Shown piece after piece: positions 18,451 through 27,611 of a stretch of 64,000 nt of DNA; position 1 is the stretch's first letter; every line of letters begins with the position of its first letter. The notes under the pieces are model-generated. The model was given only the letters and a program-made list of their open reading frames with translations. It had not been told where the DNA came from and ran no database searches. Both the position numbers and the translations under genes were made by a program. The DNA comes from Tatumella sp. JGM118 (GTDB lineage: Bacteria > Pseudomonadota > Gammaproteobacteria > Enterobacterales > Enterobacteriaceae). The stretch is from the NCBI RefSeq assembly GCF_018257515.1, contig NZ_JAERJR010000002.1:1-64000 (forward strand). The letters run 5' to 3'.

Positions 18451-21216
18451 ATGAAAAAGATGAAGTGGATAGTGTTTTTTTTGTCAGTGTTTGCAAGTTC
18501 ATGGGGAGTGGCAGGGGAAAAACTCAGCGGTTTCCCCCGCATTACTGAAGGTCAGCTGGCGAATGGTTTCAGCTATACCCTGGTGCCGATGGCAGGCTAT
18601 CAGCACCGGGTGGATATCCGGCTAAGTGTCGATGCCGGCTCACTGGATCAGCTGGCGAATGAGCCTGCGGTGGCGCATATGGTCGAGCATATGGTGTTCC
18701 GCGGTAGCCGGCAGTATCCGCAGGGCGTCGCCAGCCTGTTACAAAGCCAGGGCTGGCAACGGGCCCGCCAGTATAATGCCATGACGAACTATGAACGTAC
18801 GCTGTTTATGATGAGCCCGCCCGACGGCAGTGCCGGTATTCCGCTGGCGATGACGGCGCTGAGTCAGATGACCGGGTCGGCCAGCATCACCGACGCGGAT
18901 TTAAACAGTGAGCGGCAGATTATTCTGGAGGAATGGCGGGGCCAGTTAGGGGTTGCCAGCCGCATGAATCAGCAGCGGGTTGCTGCTCTGCGGGAAGGAT
19001 CACGGTATCCGTCCCGGCCACCGATCGGCGATGAAAAATCGATTCGCGAGACCGGGGCGGAGGCACTGCGTCAGTTTTATCAGCGCTGGTACCGGCCGGG
19101 AAATATGCGGTTGCTGATCATCGGAGATTTTGATGTGCAGCAGGCACGGAAATCCATCACCGACGCCTTTCAGGGCATGGCGGCCGCGCCGGTCAGTGCC
19201 AGAAACTACTATGAACCGGTGCTTGCAAACCAGCTGCGGGTCGTCCGGCTACAGGACCGTCAGAGTGGTAATAGTCAGGTCTCACTGGTGACCCGGTTCC
19301 CGTCAGGGCCGGACACCACGCTGACGCAGCGTCTGGTCAGCCAGGTAGCGCTGCAGGTGCTGACACGTCAGTTACAAACATCGGGCCAGGACGATCAGGC
19401 CCCCGGCAGTCGTATCATTGTCCGTAAATCGGCCATTGGCAGAGAGAGCCAGGCACTGGGATTATTTGTGGATGTGACGCCGGGTCAGCATCAGCAAGGT
19501 CTGATCCGTTTACTGCGTGAACGTGAACGCTTTCTGCGCTATGGCGCCGACCCTGCTGATATTGCTGAAGAACGGCAGGCGATCCGTGAGGCGGCGACAG
19601 CCATGGCTGCCCGGCCGGCGCAGCGTGATTTTAGTGGCTGGGTCCGCGAATTGTCTGTTCGCTGGGAACAGAAGCAGCCGTTTACCGACAGTCAGCAGCG
19701 GGGTAAAGCCATCCTTTCGCTGACGGACAGCATCACTGACGCGCAGGTGAATCAGCAGATCACAGACTGGCTAATGGCCAATGATCAGCTGGTACAGTTT
19801 GGGATCCCGGGAAGCCGTACCGCCAGACTGCCGGATCCTCCGGAGGTGCGCCGGCAGATGGCACAAGTGGCGGCGCTCCCGTTATCACCCTATCGCCGTC
19901 CGCCTGCTACTGTATTACCACAGCTTCCTGCATTCACCGGGGCAGGTTCCCTTAACGGGCTGAAAATCTATCCTGAACAACAGACCCGTCAGTGGACGCT
20001 GAGTAACGGCGACACCCTGGTCTGGCTGAAAACACCGCTGGCGAAAGACCGGGTCTATCTGTCTGCTACCAGTCCGTCGGGTTTTATGATGCAGGGGCTG
20101 GATCGCTGGCAGTCGCAGCTTGCCGGCCAGATGATTAAGCAGAGCGGCCCGGCGGGGTGGGGGACCGCTGACTTCGGCCGCTGGAAAAAAGAACACTCGG
20201 TGTCGCTGCTGATAACCCAACAGCCGGACGAATTACAGATTGATTCTGTCGGTACCGCGCGGGATCCCGAAAATCTGTTGGCTATCAACCATCAGATTCA
20301 GGTTAATGCCGGGATCGATCCTCAGGTGCGCAGCGAAAGCATGATGCAACTGCTGCGTCAGCAGGCGACCCGGGATCAGTCTGACCAGCAGGATCGTGAC
20401 TTACAGATTTACCGGTTACGTTACAAACTGCCGGACACGGGAGCCGCGGCGGATACCGATCGGTTGAGCAGAACAGAAAACAGTGAATTTCTGCGGCAGT
20501 GGCAGCTGACGGTCAGGGCACCGATGACCTGGTATTTGGTGGCCGACGATGTGCCCAACCTGGTGCCGCTGGCGGCCCGTTACCTGGCGACCATCCCGCG
20601 AGGCAAGCTCCGTCGACTGACCCGCGAATTACCGGCCAGTGGTTATGATGATTGGGTGAGTGAAACGAATGCAGAACCGCGTGCGACGGTCAATGCCTGG
20701 AGTTTTAGTTCGCGCCGCTGGTCCCCGGAAGACGCTGTCCGGCTGAACGTTGCACAGAACCTTGCGACTCAGGCGTTAAAAGTCAGCCTGCGTGATGATG
20801 CGCTGGGGGTTTACCGGTTGCGCTTCAGCAGTACACTGAACGATCGCCATCAACGGATCGAGTCCGCGCTGAGTTTTACCACGGCACCGCAAAGAGCCGG
20901 GGAGTTATGGCAGCGTGCACTGCAGGTCTTCAGACAACTGCCGTCACAGATCACACCGCAGCAGGTAGAGGAGCAACGTCGGCAGTTTGAGAAGGCGGAA
21001 GAGTCACGCAGCGGGGACATTTACAGCCTGCAAAAGCGTCTGATCCTCAGTTACCGACACTACCATGATCCGCGTTACCTTACGGAGGTCGCAGGGCTGG
21101 CAGCAGCCATACAGACAGATAAGGTGCGGGAAATGGCTGAGTTACTGGTTAATCCATTGAATATGAAAGTGTTTATCGGCTTACCGAAGCCGGTGACGGA
21201 GGACAAGGGGCCGTAA
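18451..21216 (+). CDS. Periplasmic M16-family zinc protease (PqqL/FusC-like)
   Basis: 921-residue insulinase-type protease, close in length to E. coli PqqL (931). A signal peptide (about 1-22, cleavage near GVAG) places it in the periplasm. The inverted zinc motif HMVEH is at residues 76-80 (H76, catalytic E79, H80), and the expected third ligand is in ERQIILEE at 154-161. The C-terminal half is the non-catalytic M16 partner domain. FusC and PqqL cleave ferredoxin imported through their partner receptors to release iron. The same role is inferred here from the TonB-receptor-protease gene order, with gaps of 36 and 60 bases. Confidence 0.88.
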   Translation: MKKMKWIVFFLSVFASSWGVAGEKLSGFPRITEGQLANGFSYTLVPMAGYQHRVDIRLSVDAGSLDQLANEPAVAHMVEHMVFRGSRQYPQGVASLLQSQGWQRARQYNAMTNYERTLFMMSPPDGSAGIPLAMTALSQMTGSASITDADLNSERQIILEEWRGQLGVASRMNQQRVAALREGSRYPSRPPIGDEKSIRETGAEALRQFYQRWYRPGNMRLLIIGDFDVQQARKSITDAFQGMAAAPVSARNYYEPVLANQLRVVRLQDRQSGNSQVSLVTRFPSGPDTTLTQRLVSQVALQVLTRQLQTSGQDDQAPGSRIIVRKSAIGRESQALGLFVDVTPGQHQQGLIRLLRERERFLRYGADPADIAEERQAIREAATAMAARPAQRDFSGWVRELSVRWEQKQPFTDSQQRGKAILSLTDSITDAQVNQQITDWLMANDQLVQFGIPGSRTARLPDPPEVRRQMAQVAALPLSPYRRPPATVLPQLPAFTGAGSLNGLKIYPEQQTRQWTLSNGDTLVWLKTPLAKDRVYLSATSPSGFMMQGLDRWQSQLAGQMIKQSGPAGWGTADFGRWKKEHSVSLLITQQPDELQIDSVGTARDPENLLAINHQIQVNAGIDPQVRSESMMQLLRQQATRDQSDQQDRDLQIYRLRYKLPDTGAAADTDRLSRTENSEFLRQWQLTVRAPMTWYLVADDVPNLVPLAARYLATIPRGKLRRLTRELPASGYDDWVSETNAEPRATVNAWSFSSRRWSPEDAVRLNVAQNLATQALKVSLRDDALGVYRLRFSSTLNDRHQRIESALSFTTAPQRAGELWQRALQVFRQLPSQITPQQVEEQRRQFEKAEESRSGDIYSLQKRLILSYRHYHDPRYLTEVAGLAAAIQTDKVREMAELLVNPLNMKVFIGLPKPVTEDKGP

Positions 21217-21224
21217 GGCAATGA

Positions 21225-21254
21225 TGCCGGCCGGCAGAAGGTTGCCGGCCGGCA
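21225..21254. repeat. Paired 12-bp palindromes between convergent operons
   Basis: TGCCGGCCGGCA occurs at 21225-21236 and again at 21243-21254, separated by six bases. Each copy is self-complementary, so alternative hairpins can form. They lie between the protease stop and the convergent regulator stop and may act as a transcription barrier, though no T-run is present. A third copy is at 27806-27817. Confidence 0.8.
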
Positions 21255-21278
21255 CGGTCCGGGTAACCCCTCCCGGGG

Positions 21279-22172
21279 TCAGCGTTTATGGCTGCCGGGT
21301 TTCAGGCCGCGATGTAATTCCTGCATACGTTTCATCGATTTTATCGTGCGCTGAGAGGCTGAGGATGCGACGGATAATACCAGCATCTCCAGGCAGACCA
21401 GCACCGTACCGTGTAACGGGATTTTACCGTTTTCCCCGCCACGCGGAACCTGGATCACTACATCTGCTTCCTGTGCAAACCGTGAGTCCATCGCGTTAGT
21501 CAGCAGGATCACCGGATTCCCCAGCCGCCGCGCTTCCCGCAGTGTAGTCATGCCTTCCCGGTGTGCTGACTTCTGGGCCATCATGATCAGCACATCGCCC
21601 CGCTGCAGAGTCAGTAGCTGTTCAGCAAGGCCTATTCCCGAACGGTTAAGCGCCACACAGGGCAGACCGATGCGGTTAAATAAGCGGGCGGCATATTCGG
21701 CGAGGATCCCCGAGGCATTAATACCGAAAATGGCGGCCTGCCGGGCGTCCAGTAACAGTGAAACCGCACGCGACAGTGCAATGCGGTTTTCCGGAGAACC
21801 AAGCACTTCGCAGGTATGTTTATGGCCTTCAAGAACGAAATCAATACCCGACTGAATATCACAGGTGAACTCACTCACGGTAGAGCTCATTTTATCGGTG
21901 GAATTCATCACCGGTTCAAACCATAACTCCAGGGTTTTTTTCAGATCACGTAAACCGGCGAACCCCAGCGCCTGCACCGCACGGACCACCGTGGCATCGG
22001 AGGTGCCGGTGGCTGCCGCAATTTCCAGTGCAGTCGCTTCCAGTACCGTGGCACGGTTTTCATTAATATAATAAAGAACACTCTGCAGGCCGGCAGACAG
22101 TTGGGGGGCCCGGTGACGTAAACGTTCCCCGTAGACATCCACCCTGTGTTTATTCTTCTTCTGTTCTTTCAT
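21279..22172 (-). CDS. MurR/RpiR-family transcriptional regulator (HTH + SIS)
   Basis: 297 residues. The N-terminal HTH_6 domain is at about 20-95 (ALEIAAATGTSDATVVRAVQALGF). The C-terminal SIS sugar-phosphate-binding domain is at about 130-260 (AIFGINASGILAEYAARLFNRIG, then MMAQKSAHREGMTTLREAR). RpiR regulators usually sense phosphosugars. Here it is the last gene of a siderophore-type ABC operon, 12 bases after the binding-protein gene, which is an uncommon partnership. The ligand may be an iron-carrier or sugar-derived signal. It converges with the TonB-receptor-protease operon. Confidence 0.88.
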   Translation of the reverse strand: MKEQKKNKHRVDVYGERLRHRAPQLSAGLQSVLYYINENRATVLEATALEIAAATGTSDATVVRAVQALGFAGLRDLKKTLELWFEPVMNSTDKMSSTVSEFTCDIQSGIDFVLEGHKHTCEVLGSPENRIALSRAVSLLLDARQAAIFGINASGILAEYAARLFNRIGLPCVALNRSGIGLAEQLLTLQRGDVLIMMAQKSAHREGMTTLREARRLGNPVILLTNAMDSRFAQEADVVIQVPRGGENGKIPLHGTVLVCLEMLVLSVASSASQRTIKSMKRMQELHRGLKPGSHKR

Positions 22173-22184
22173 CGTTCATTCCGC

Positions 22185-23132
22185 TTATTTCGCGCCAGAG
22201 ACAGCCAGCCCTGCGATCTGAGACTGAACCACGGCAGCCATCAGGCTGAGTGCGGCAAACGAATTCGAAATGGCTTCTTCGCGGGAGACCATCACATAGT
22301 GGCCCTTCTGGCAGGCTGTCAGGAAGTTACACCAGCCCGGCATCACGGCATTCATCGCCGCGATTTCATCGGCCGGCGAACCGCCGGTATCACCCCGCCA
22401 GGTATCGAACACCAGATCCGCATCCAGGTCCGGCAGTCGCTCGGCACTGACATTCATGCGGCCATCTTCAGGAATATTATTGATCAGGGCAGGGAAGGTC
22501 AGGCCGGCATCACGCAGTACTTTCCCCAGTGAATGGTAGCTGTGCATTACGGTAATTTTACCGTTATTGGCCTGCAGGACGGAGACGGTAATTTTACGAC
22601 CGCCGATGGTCTGTTTCAGTTGACTGATTTCATCCTGATACCGTGCTTCCAGTCGTGACAGTTGAACCTGTGTGCCGGTCAGCTGTGCCAGCTTACTGTA
22701 AATCCGTGGTGCGCCGCCTTTCAGATGATCAATACTGACGGTCGGGGCAATCTTTTCAAGCTGATCGACCGGGGTATTACGGCCGGGTTCGGTAATGATC
22801 AGGTCCGGTTTCAGTGCAGCAATTGCCTCGATATTAATGTCCGAGGTACCGATAAAGCGGATACCGGAGTCAGTGTAATCAACACCGGTTAACAGTCGCG
22901 CTGATCGCAGTGTATGAGTGCCGTCCGGTAATGTTCGTCCGTGACTGCCGACCGGGAAAACCCCCAGCTCAATGAGCGGAATAGTAATGTCCAGATCATG
23001 CAGTGAGATGATCCGCTTCGGATGCAGCGGTACCGTTACCGTACGTCCGCTATCGTCGGTGAACTGCTGAGTTTGCGGCGCAGCAATGACAAAGGTGCTG
23101 ATAAATAACAGCAAAACAGAAAGAATACGCAT
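22185..23132 (-). CDS. Iron-siderophore ABC transporter periplasmic binding protein (FecB type)
   Basis: 315-residue class III binding protein with a Sec signal peptide (cleavage near VIAA, about residue 18) and no lipobox. It has the family opening DDSGRTVTVPLHPKRI and the two-lobe helical-backbone fold. The closest resemblance is to the FecB/CbrA (citrate- or achromobactin-type) group, but the ligand is uncertain. I chose the ATG at 23132 because AAGGA is correctly spaced; the upstream ATG at 23138 overlaps that ribosome site. It delivers substrate to the two permeases upstream in the same operon. Confidence 0.87.
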   Translation of the reverse strand: MRILSVLLLFISTFVIAAPQTQQFTDDSGRTVTVPLHPKRIISLHDLDITIPLIELGVFPVGSHGRTLPDGTHTLRSARLLTGVDYTDSGIRFIGTSDINIEAIAALKPDLIITEPGRNTPVDQLEKIAPTVSIDHLKGGAPRIYSKLAQLTGTQVQLSRLEARYQDEISQLKQTIGGRKITVSVLQANNGKITVMHSYHSLGKVLRDAGLTFPALINNIPEDGRMNVSAERLPDLDADLVFDTWRGDTGGSPADEIAAMNAVMPGWCNFLTACQKGHYVMVSREEAISNSFAALSLMAAVVQSQIAGLAVSGAK

Positions 23133-23147
23133 AATCATCCTTACAAA

Positions 23148-24200
23148 TCAGAATTTATCCCGGCGTTGCCAGAGCAGTAGCAGGAAAAACGGACCGCCGA
23201 GTAACGAAATGACGATACCGGCAGGTAACTGTAATGGGGCAAAAGCCAGTCTTCCCACATTATCGGCCAGTAAGACCAGCACGCCACCACAGACGGCACT
23301 GCCACTGAGCAGTGCGGATTGTCCGCCCCGGAACAACATACGTGACAGGTGCGGGGCCATCAGCCCGACAAAACCGATACTGCCGACACAGGAAATACAG
23401 GTGGCGGTCAGAATGACCGGCGCGATAAACCTCAGCAGGGTTAACTGAGATAACCTGACACCCAACCCGGTCGCGGCGGTATTTCCCAGTAAGGCAATAT
23501 CTGAAGCACGGGCGGTGAGAAACAACAGTAATATGGCCGGTATGCCCCAGCAGAGGGAGATGACTAACAGTGGCCAGCTGACCGTATTCAGGCTGCCCGC
23601 CATCCATAACATGACGGTCTGAACCTGACGGACATCGGCGGTAGTCATAAAAACACCGATGGCGGCCGCAAATATCCACGAAATTCCGATGCCTATCAGA
23701 ATAAAACGGGGCCGGGAAAAATCTCTGCCCAGCACAACCACCAGCGCCGAGACCAGCAAGCCACCGGCCATCCCGGTGACCGGTTGCCAGAGCATACCTG
23801 CGGCCGGGAAGAACAGGATCTGCGTCAGAACCACAATACTGGCGCCTTCCTTTACCCCCAGCAGTCCCGGGTCCGCCAGTCCGTTACGGGTAATGGACTG
23901 CATCGCCGCCCCGGCCATTCCCAGCATTGCGCCGACCGCCACAGCCATCAGTAACCGGGGAAGCCGGACGCCTGTGACGATAAACAGAGAAGGGTCATGC
24001 ACCTCCTGCGGGTAAAACAGCGCTCTGGCGACACCGGATACCGGTATCCGCAGGCTGCCATGAGTAATACCAACGATCAGTAACAGGAAAATCAGCAGCA
24101 GAAAAAATGCCAGCCGGGCAAGGAGGGCGGGCCGCAGCAGAACAGACCACCGGCCCTGACGGAGTACTCTCCAGCCGACGGCGCGCAACAGGTGGCTCAT
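23148..24200 (-). CDS. FecCD-family iron-siderophore ABC permease
   Basis: 350-residue inner-membrane permease with about ten helices. It shows the FecCD features GAMLGMAGAAMQSITRNGLADPGLLGV (about 89-115) and the coupling segment GFVGLMAPHLSRML. It overlaps the preceding permease gene by four bases and precedes the binding-protein gene by 15 bases. With the other permease it would form a heterodimeric channel like FecCD. Confidence 0.9.
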   Translation of the reverse strand: MSHLLRAVGWRVLRQGRWSVLLRPALLARLAFFLLLIFLLLIVGITHGSLRIPVSGVARALFYPQEVHDPSLFIVTGVRLPRLLMAVAVGAMLGMAGAAMQSITRNGLADPGLLGVKEGASIVVLTQILFFPAAGMLWQPVTGMAGGLLVSALVVVLGRDFSRPRFILIGIGISWIFAAAIGVFMTTADVRQVQTVMLWMAGSLNTVSWPLLVISLCWGIPAILLLFLTARASDIALLGNTAATGLGVRLSQLTLLRFIAPVILTATCISCVGSIGFVGLMAPHLSRMLFRGGQSALLSGSAVCGGVLVLLADNVGRLAFAPLQLPAGIVISLLGGPFFLLLLWQRRDKF

Positions 24201-25222
24201 TTAAAAAACCTCGAGGCAATAAAGATAAACACCGGAGCCCCGGCGAGGGCGGTCATTACGCCGGTCGCCAGCTCCTGAGGAGCTATCAGCGTGCGCGCGG
24301 CAATATCGGCAACCAGCAGAACCAGCGCGCCGCACAAAGCACAGCACGGGATAGCCTTACGTACATCTTCAGTTATCAGCCGTCGTACCACATTCGGGAC
24401 AATCAGCCCGACGAAGCCTATCGGCCCGGCCAGAGAGACAGCCGCACCACTCAGTAAGGCAATCGCGAAAATGGACAACATCCGGGTACGCCGCAGATTG
24501 ACCCCTAACCCGCGGGCCAGGTGATCCCCCAGCGCCAGGGCGTTCAGCGAAGGGGCCAGCCATCCCGCCAGCAGGACCGCCAGGGCTATCGGAATAGCCG
24601 CTGCCTGTATTCCCGGCCAGCTAAGTCCGGCCAGATCACCGGCCAGCCAGGTGCGCATATCCATCATGGTCTGCTCATCCAGTAACAGTACCGTGGCGGT
24701 CAGTGAAGATGCGAAAGCGGACAATGCCACCCCGCAAAGTGTGACCTTCATCACCGTCAGCCCGCTGCGTCCGGCGGAAGAGAAGAGGATCACCAGGCCG
24801 AACAGCAAGGCAGCACCGGCCGCCGCGACCAGTGGCCGGATACCCGGCAAGGTGAGCCAGCTCGCGCCACAAGCCATACTCATCACCACGGCCAGTGCCG
24901 CCCCGGCATTTAAGCCCAGAATATGAGGCTCCCCTAAGGGATTGCGGATCACCGACTGTAACAGCAATCCGGCAACGCCTAATGCACTGCCAATCAGTAG
25001 TGCGGCAACCAGACGTAACAGCCGGAGTTCAACCACCACATGATGATTGAAATTGCGGGGATCATACGCGAACAGCGCCCGGACGACCGTTTCCGGTGCG
25101 ATATACCGGGCGCCGATCGCCAGATCAATGACTGAACAGACGGCCACCAGCAAGCCCGTCAGCAGCAGACTTAGCAGGTAACGGGACTGACGAGGGCGGA
25201 ACAAAGGGACGGTCCCGGTCAT
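24197..25222 (-). CDS. FecCD-family iron-siderophore ABC permease
   Basis: 341-residue inner-membrane permease, paralogous to its downstream neighbour. The conserved segments GSALGVAGLLLQSVIRNPLGEPHILG and GFVGLIVPNVVRRL are present, with about ten helices. Its ATG overlaps the TAA of the ATPase gene (TAATG), which indicates translational coupling. Confidence 0.9.
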   Translation of the reverse strand: MTGTVPLFRPRQSRYLLSLLLTGLLVAVCSVIDLAIGARYIAPETVVRALFAYDPRNFNHHVVVELRLLRLVAALLIGSALGVAGLLLQSVIRNPLGEPHILGLNAGAALAVVMSMACGASWLTLPGIRPLVAAAGAALLFGLVILFSSAGRSGLTVMKVTLCGVALSAFASSLTATVLLLDEQTMMDMRTWLAGDLAGLSWPGIQAAAIPIALAVLLAGWLAPSLNALALGDHLARGLGVNLRRTRMLSIFAIALLSGAAVSLAGPIGFVGLIVPNVVRRLITEDVRKAIPCCALCGALVLLVADIAARTLIAPQELATGVMTALAGAPVFIFIASRFFK

Positions 25223-26022
25223 TATTGTGAACTCTTCATCGCAGGAAAGGGCATAAAGAAGGGTTTGCCGGTGTGCGGGTTGACCGACATCTGGACATCC
25301 AGATCAAACACGGATTGGATCAGCGCCGGGGTACAGGTGGCTGGGTCGTCGGTGACGGCACACAATCTGCCCTGTTTCATAAATACCAGAGTATCTGCAT
25401 AGTTGACGGCAAAATTCAGATCGTGCAGCACCATGATCACCGTCCGGTGATGATGCAGGGTCAGGTCACGCAGCAATTCAAGGATCTCAACCTGATAACG
25501 CAGATCGAGAAAGGTCGTCGGCTCATCCAGCAAAATTGTCGGGGTCTGCTGGGCGAGGGTCATGGCTATCCAGCATCGCTGGCGCTGGCCGCCGGAAAGG
25601 TTCTCTACCTGCTGATCTGCCAGAGACTCCGTCCCGGTCAGACGCATCGCTTCGGTCACCGCCTGCTCATCGGCTTCTGACCATTGGCGCAGGAATCCCT
25701 GCCACGGGAACCGGCCCCGGGAGATCAGTTCTGCGACGGTCAGTCCCTCTGGCAGCAGCGGGGTTTGTGGCAGAATTCCCAGCTGACGTGCCACCTGACG
25801 GGCAGGTTGCTGATGAATCGCCTTGCCATCCAGGATGACCTGTCCGGCATGCGGGGTGATCATCCGCGCGATGCTGTTGAGTAAAGTGGATTTTCCTGAC
25901 CCATTAGCACCGGCCAGTATGGTCATCTTGCCTGGCGGAAGGCTCAGGCTGATATCATCAATAATTATCTTTTTCTGGTAACCGGCACGCAGGTTCTCGA
26001 CCTGTAAACCTCGTTTATCCAT
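25222..26022 (-). CDS. Iron-siderophore ABC transporter ATPase (FecE/FepC type)
   Basis: 266-residue ABC ATPase: Walker A GANGSGKST at 38-46, signature LSGGQRQR at 142-149, Walker B ILLDEP at 163-168, and the switch histidine in VLHDLNFA. It energises uptake through the two permeases. I start at the ATG at 26022, because the frame's 44 upstream codons are not like the family and overlap the Fur-like site. It is the first gene of the operon ATPase-permease-permease-binding protein-RpiR. Confidence 0.9.
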   Translation of the reverse strand: MDKRGLQVENLRAGYQKKIIIDDISLSLPPGKMTILAGANGSGKSTLLNSIARMITPHAGQVILDGKAIHQQPARQVARQLGILPQTPLLPEGLTVAELISRGRFPWQGFLRQWSEADEQAVTEAMRLTGTESLADQQVENLSGGQRQRCWIAMTLAQQTPTILLDEPTTFLDLRYQVEILELLRDLTLHHHRTVIMVLHDLNFAVNYADTLVFMKQGRLCAVTDDPATCTPALIQSVFDLDVQMSVNPHTGKPFFMPFPAMKSSQ

Positions 26023-26096
26023 GGTAGGGAGCCTGCTGTGGCATGTTAACTCCTGCGTCAGACCCGGAACACAACGCCGGTCATCGGAACGCAAAT

Positions 26097-26115
26097 AGTA
26101 ATAAGTATCATTCTC
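26097..26115 (-). promoter_or_regulatory. Candidate Fur box upstream of the ABC importer operon
   Basis: A 19-base stretch agrees with the Fur consensus at about 13 positions, with the TATCATT half best conserved. It lies 75 bases before the ATPase start. Together with the site at 14803-14840 it suggests that both facing operons are iron-repressed. Confidence 0.65.
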
Positions 26116-26601
26116 CCTGCAATTTTGCGTGGCTGCTATGTAGTAGTCAAGCAAAATATAGGGTTATCAGGTCACAGGCCGGTAAAGAGGTGATATAACG
26201 ATATTTACACGGAGAATATGTAATTAATTTATAAATCAGTGTATTAGATAAAAATGAAACGGAAGAGTCAGGCAAAAAATGCGTATAATACTGTAGCGAA
26301 TCACTGTAAAAACCCGGTGACTACTACATTGCTATTTATCCGCAGTGCCCCGCACACCGATGATAGTGTGCAGAGTGGTATCTTAATATCGTCCTTTTTT
26401 ATACTGTGTGGCGTCCCCTGCCGGGATGTTTATCTTCACCCGGCCAGTCTGTCGTCTCAGGGTTTTGGGGATGGTCGCTGAGCGCTGCCGGTGCCGGTAC
26501 CGGTTTTTACCCCGGGTTGCTCTGTGAACTCATTTCGCGGGGCTGCGTGCTGGCCTGGCGGTGCCTGCGCTCAGCCACGGGGCAGGACACCTGCCCCCGC
26601 G
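26116..26601. other. Intergenic region upstream of the ABC operon
   Basis: An AT-rich stretch (about 26150-26400) that probably contains promoter elements for the leftward ABC operon, followed by GC-rich sequence up to the azlD stop. No supported gene. Confidence 0.45.
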
Positions 26602-26898
26602 TCACGGCAGCAGGTACTGCAGCAGCGCCAGGCTGGCCATCGAAATTACCAGCGTCACCAGCATCGGAAAGCGTTGGGCGCAGGCAATGGCTATCAGCAT
26701 CGCAAGGGTCCGTGCCGGACCGTTTGAAAAAAATCCGGGCGCAATCGCCGACACCATCACACACCCGGGGGCGATTTCCAGTACATGCTTTGCACCGGCA
26801 CTAAGGTGGCGTTTACGCAGTAACAGAAATCCCAGCACCCGGGTCAGATAGGTGGCCAGTGCCATGCCGGTAATGGTGAGTATTGCCTGCCAGGTCAT
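26602..26898 (-). CDS. azlD: Branched-chain amino acid exporter small subunit AzlD
   Basis: 98-residue AzlD-family protein with three to four hydrophobic helices. It contains the family segment TYLTRVLGFLLL (about 16-27) and is similar to E. coli YgaH. It works with AzlC (YgaZ) in the inner membrane to export valine or other branched-chain amino acids. The ATG overlaps the azlC stop by four bases. Confidence 0.9.
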   Translation of the reverse strand: MTWQAILTITGMALATYLTRVLGFLLLRKRHLSAGAKHVLEIAPGCVMVSAIAPGFFSNGPARTLAMLIAIACAQRFPMLVTLVISMASLALLQYLLP

Positions 26899-27611
26899 AC
26901 CCCCCTCCGTGCCTGCAGCCAGGCCACCAGCATGCCGCTAAAGGCGCCGGCCAGCACATAGCTGTAACCCGGTACCAGGATAAAGGTAGCCGCGGATACC
27001 AGCAGACTGGTACACCAGGGCAGTATCGTCTGATTTCCCCGCCACATTCCTTTCAGCAGTACGATAAATATTGCCGGGAAGGCCATCGCCAGACCCAGTG
27101 ACTGAATATGGTCCTGCACCGAGGGTAAAAGATAGCCCGCCAGCGAAAACAGTACCCAGACCGGATAGAACGGAAAACAGACCCCGAGATAATAGGCCAG
27201 CGGCAGTGCTTTTGCGTCGGGCATTCCGGATGCGTTTCTCACCGCACTGGCATAGCTGACAGCCCAGCCTTCGTCGCCCATCAGGAACAGTGCCGGTAGT
27301 ATTTTTCTCAGTGGTAAATGTTTCAGGTAGGGGGCAATCGCGGCCCCCATAATGATGTGCCGGCTGTTGATCAGAAACGTCAGCATCACAATCGTCAGCA
27401 CTGGTAGCGGCGCGTGCCACAGACTGATGGCGGCAAATTCAGAACCTCCGGCAAAGTTCATCGATGTCATCAGCCCCAGTTGCCAGGGAGGGATCCCCTG
27501 ACTGGCGGCCTGAATACCGAGGATCACGCCATACGGGGCCACCGCCAGCAGTAACGGAATAGCATCTTTCACCCCACGGCTGAACGAAAGGCTGTGCTGA
27601 TGCGTGGTCAT
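26895..27611 (-). CDS. azlC: Branched-chain amino acid exporter large subunit AzlC
   Basis: 238-residue AzlC-family permease. It has the opening GVKDAIPLLLAVAPYGVILG, the SRHIIMGAAIAPYL segment near 88, and a MGDEGWAVSYA segment near 112, all typical of YgaZ. About five to seven helices are visible. It is paired with azlD and divergent from a LysR gene, which is the usual regulatory arrangement. Confidence 0.92.
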   Translation of the reverse strand: MTTHQHSLSFSRGVKDAIPLLLAVAPYGVILGIQAASQGIPPWQLGLMTSMNFAGGSEFAAISLWHAPLPVLTIVMLTFLINSRHIIMGAAIAPYLKHLPLRKILPALFLMGDEGWAVSYASAVRNASGMPDAKALPLAYYLGVCFPFYPVWVLFSLAGYLLPSVQDHIQSLGLAMAFPAIFIVLLKGMWRGNQTILPWCTSLLVSAATFILVPGYSYVLAGAFSGMLVAWLQARRGV

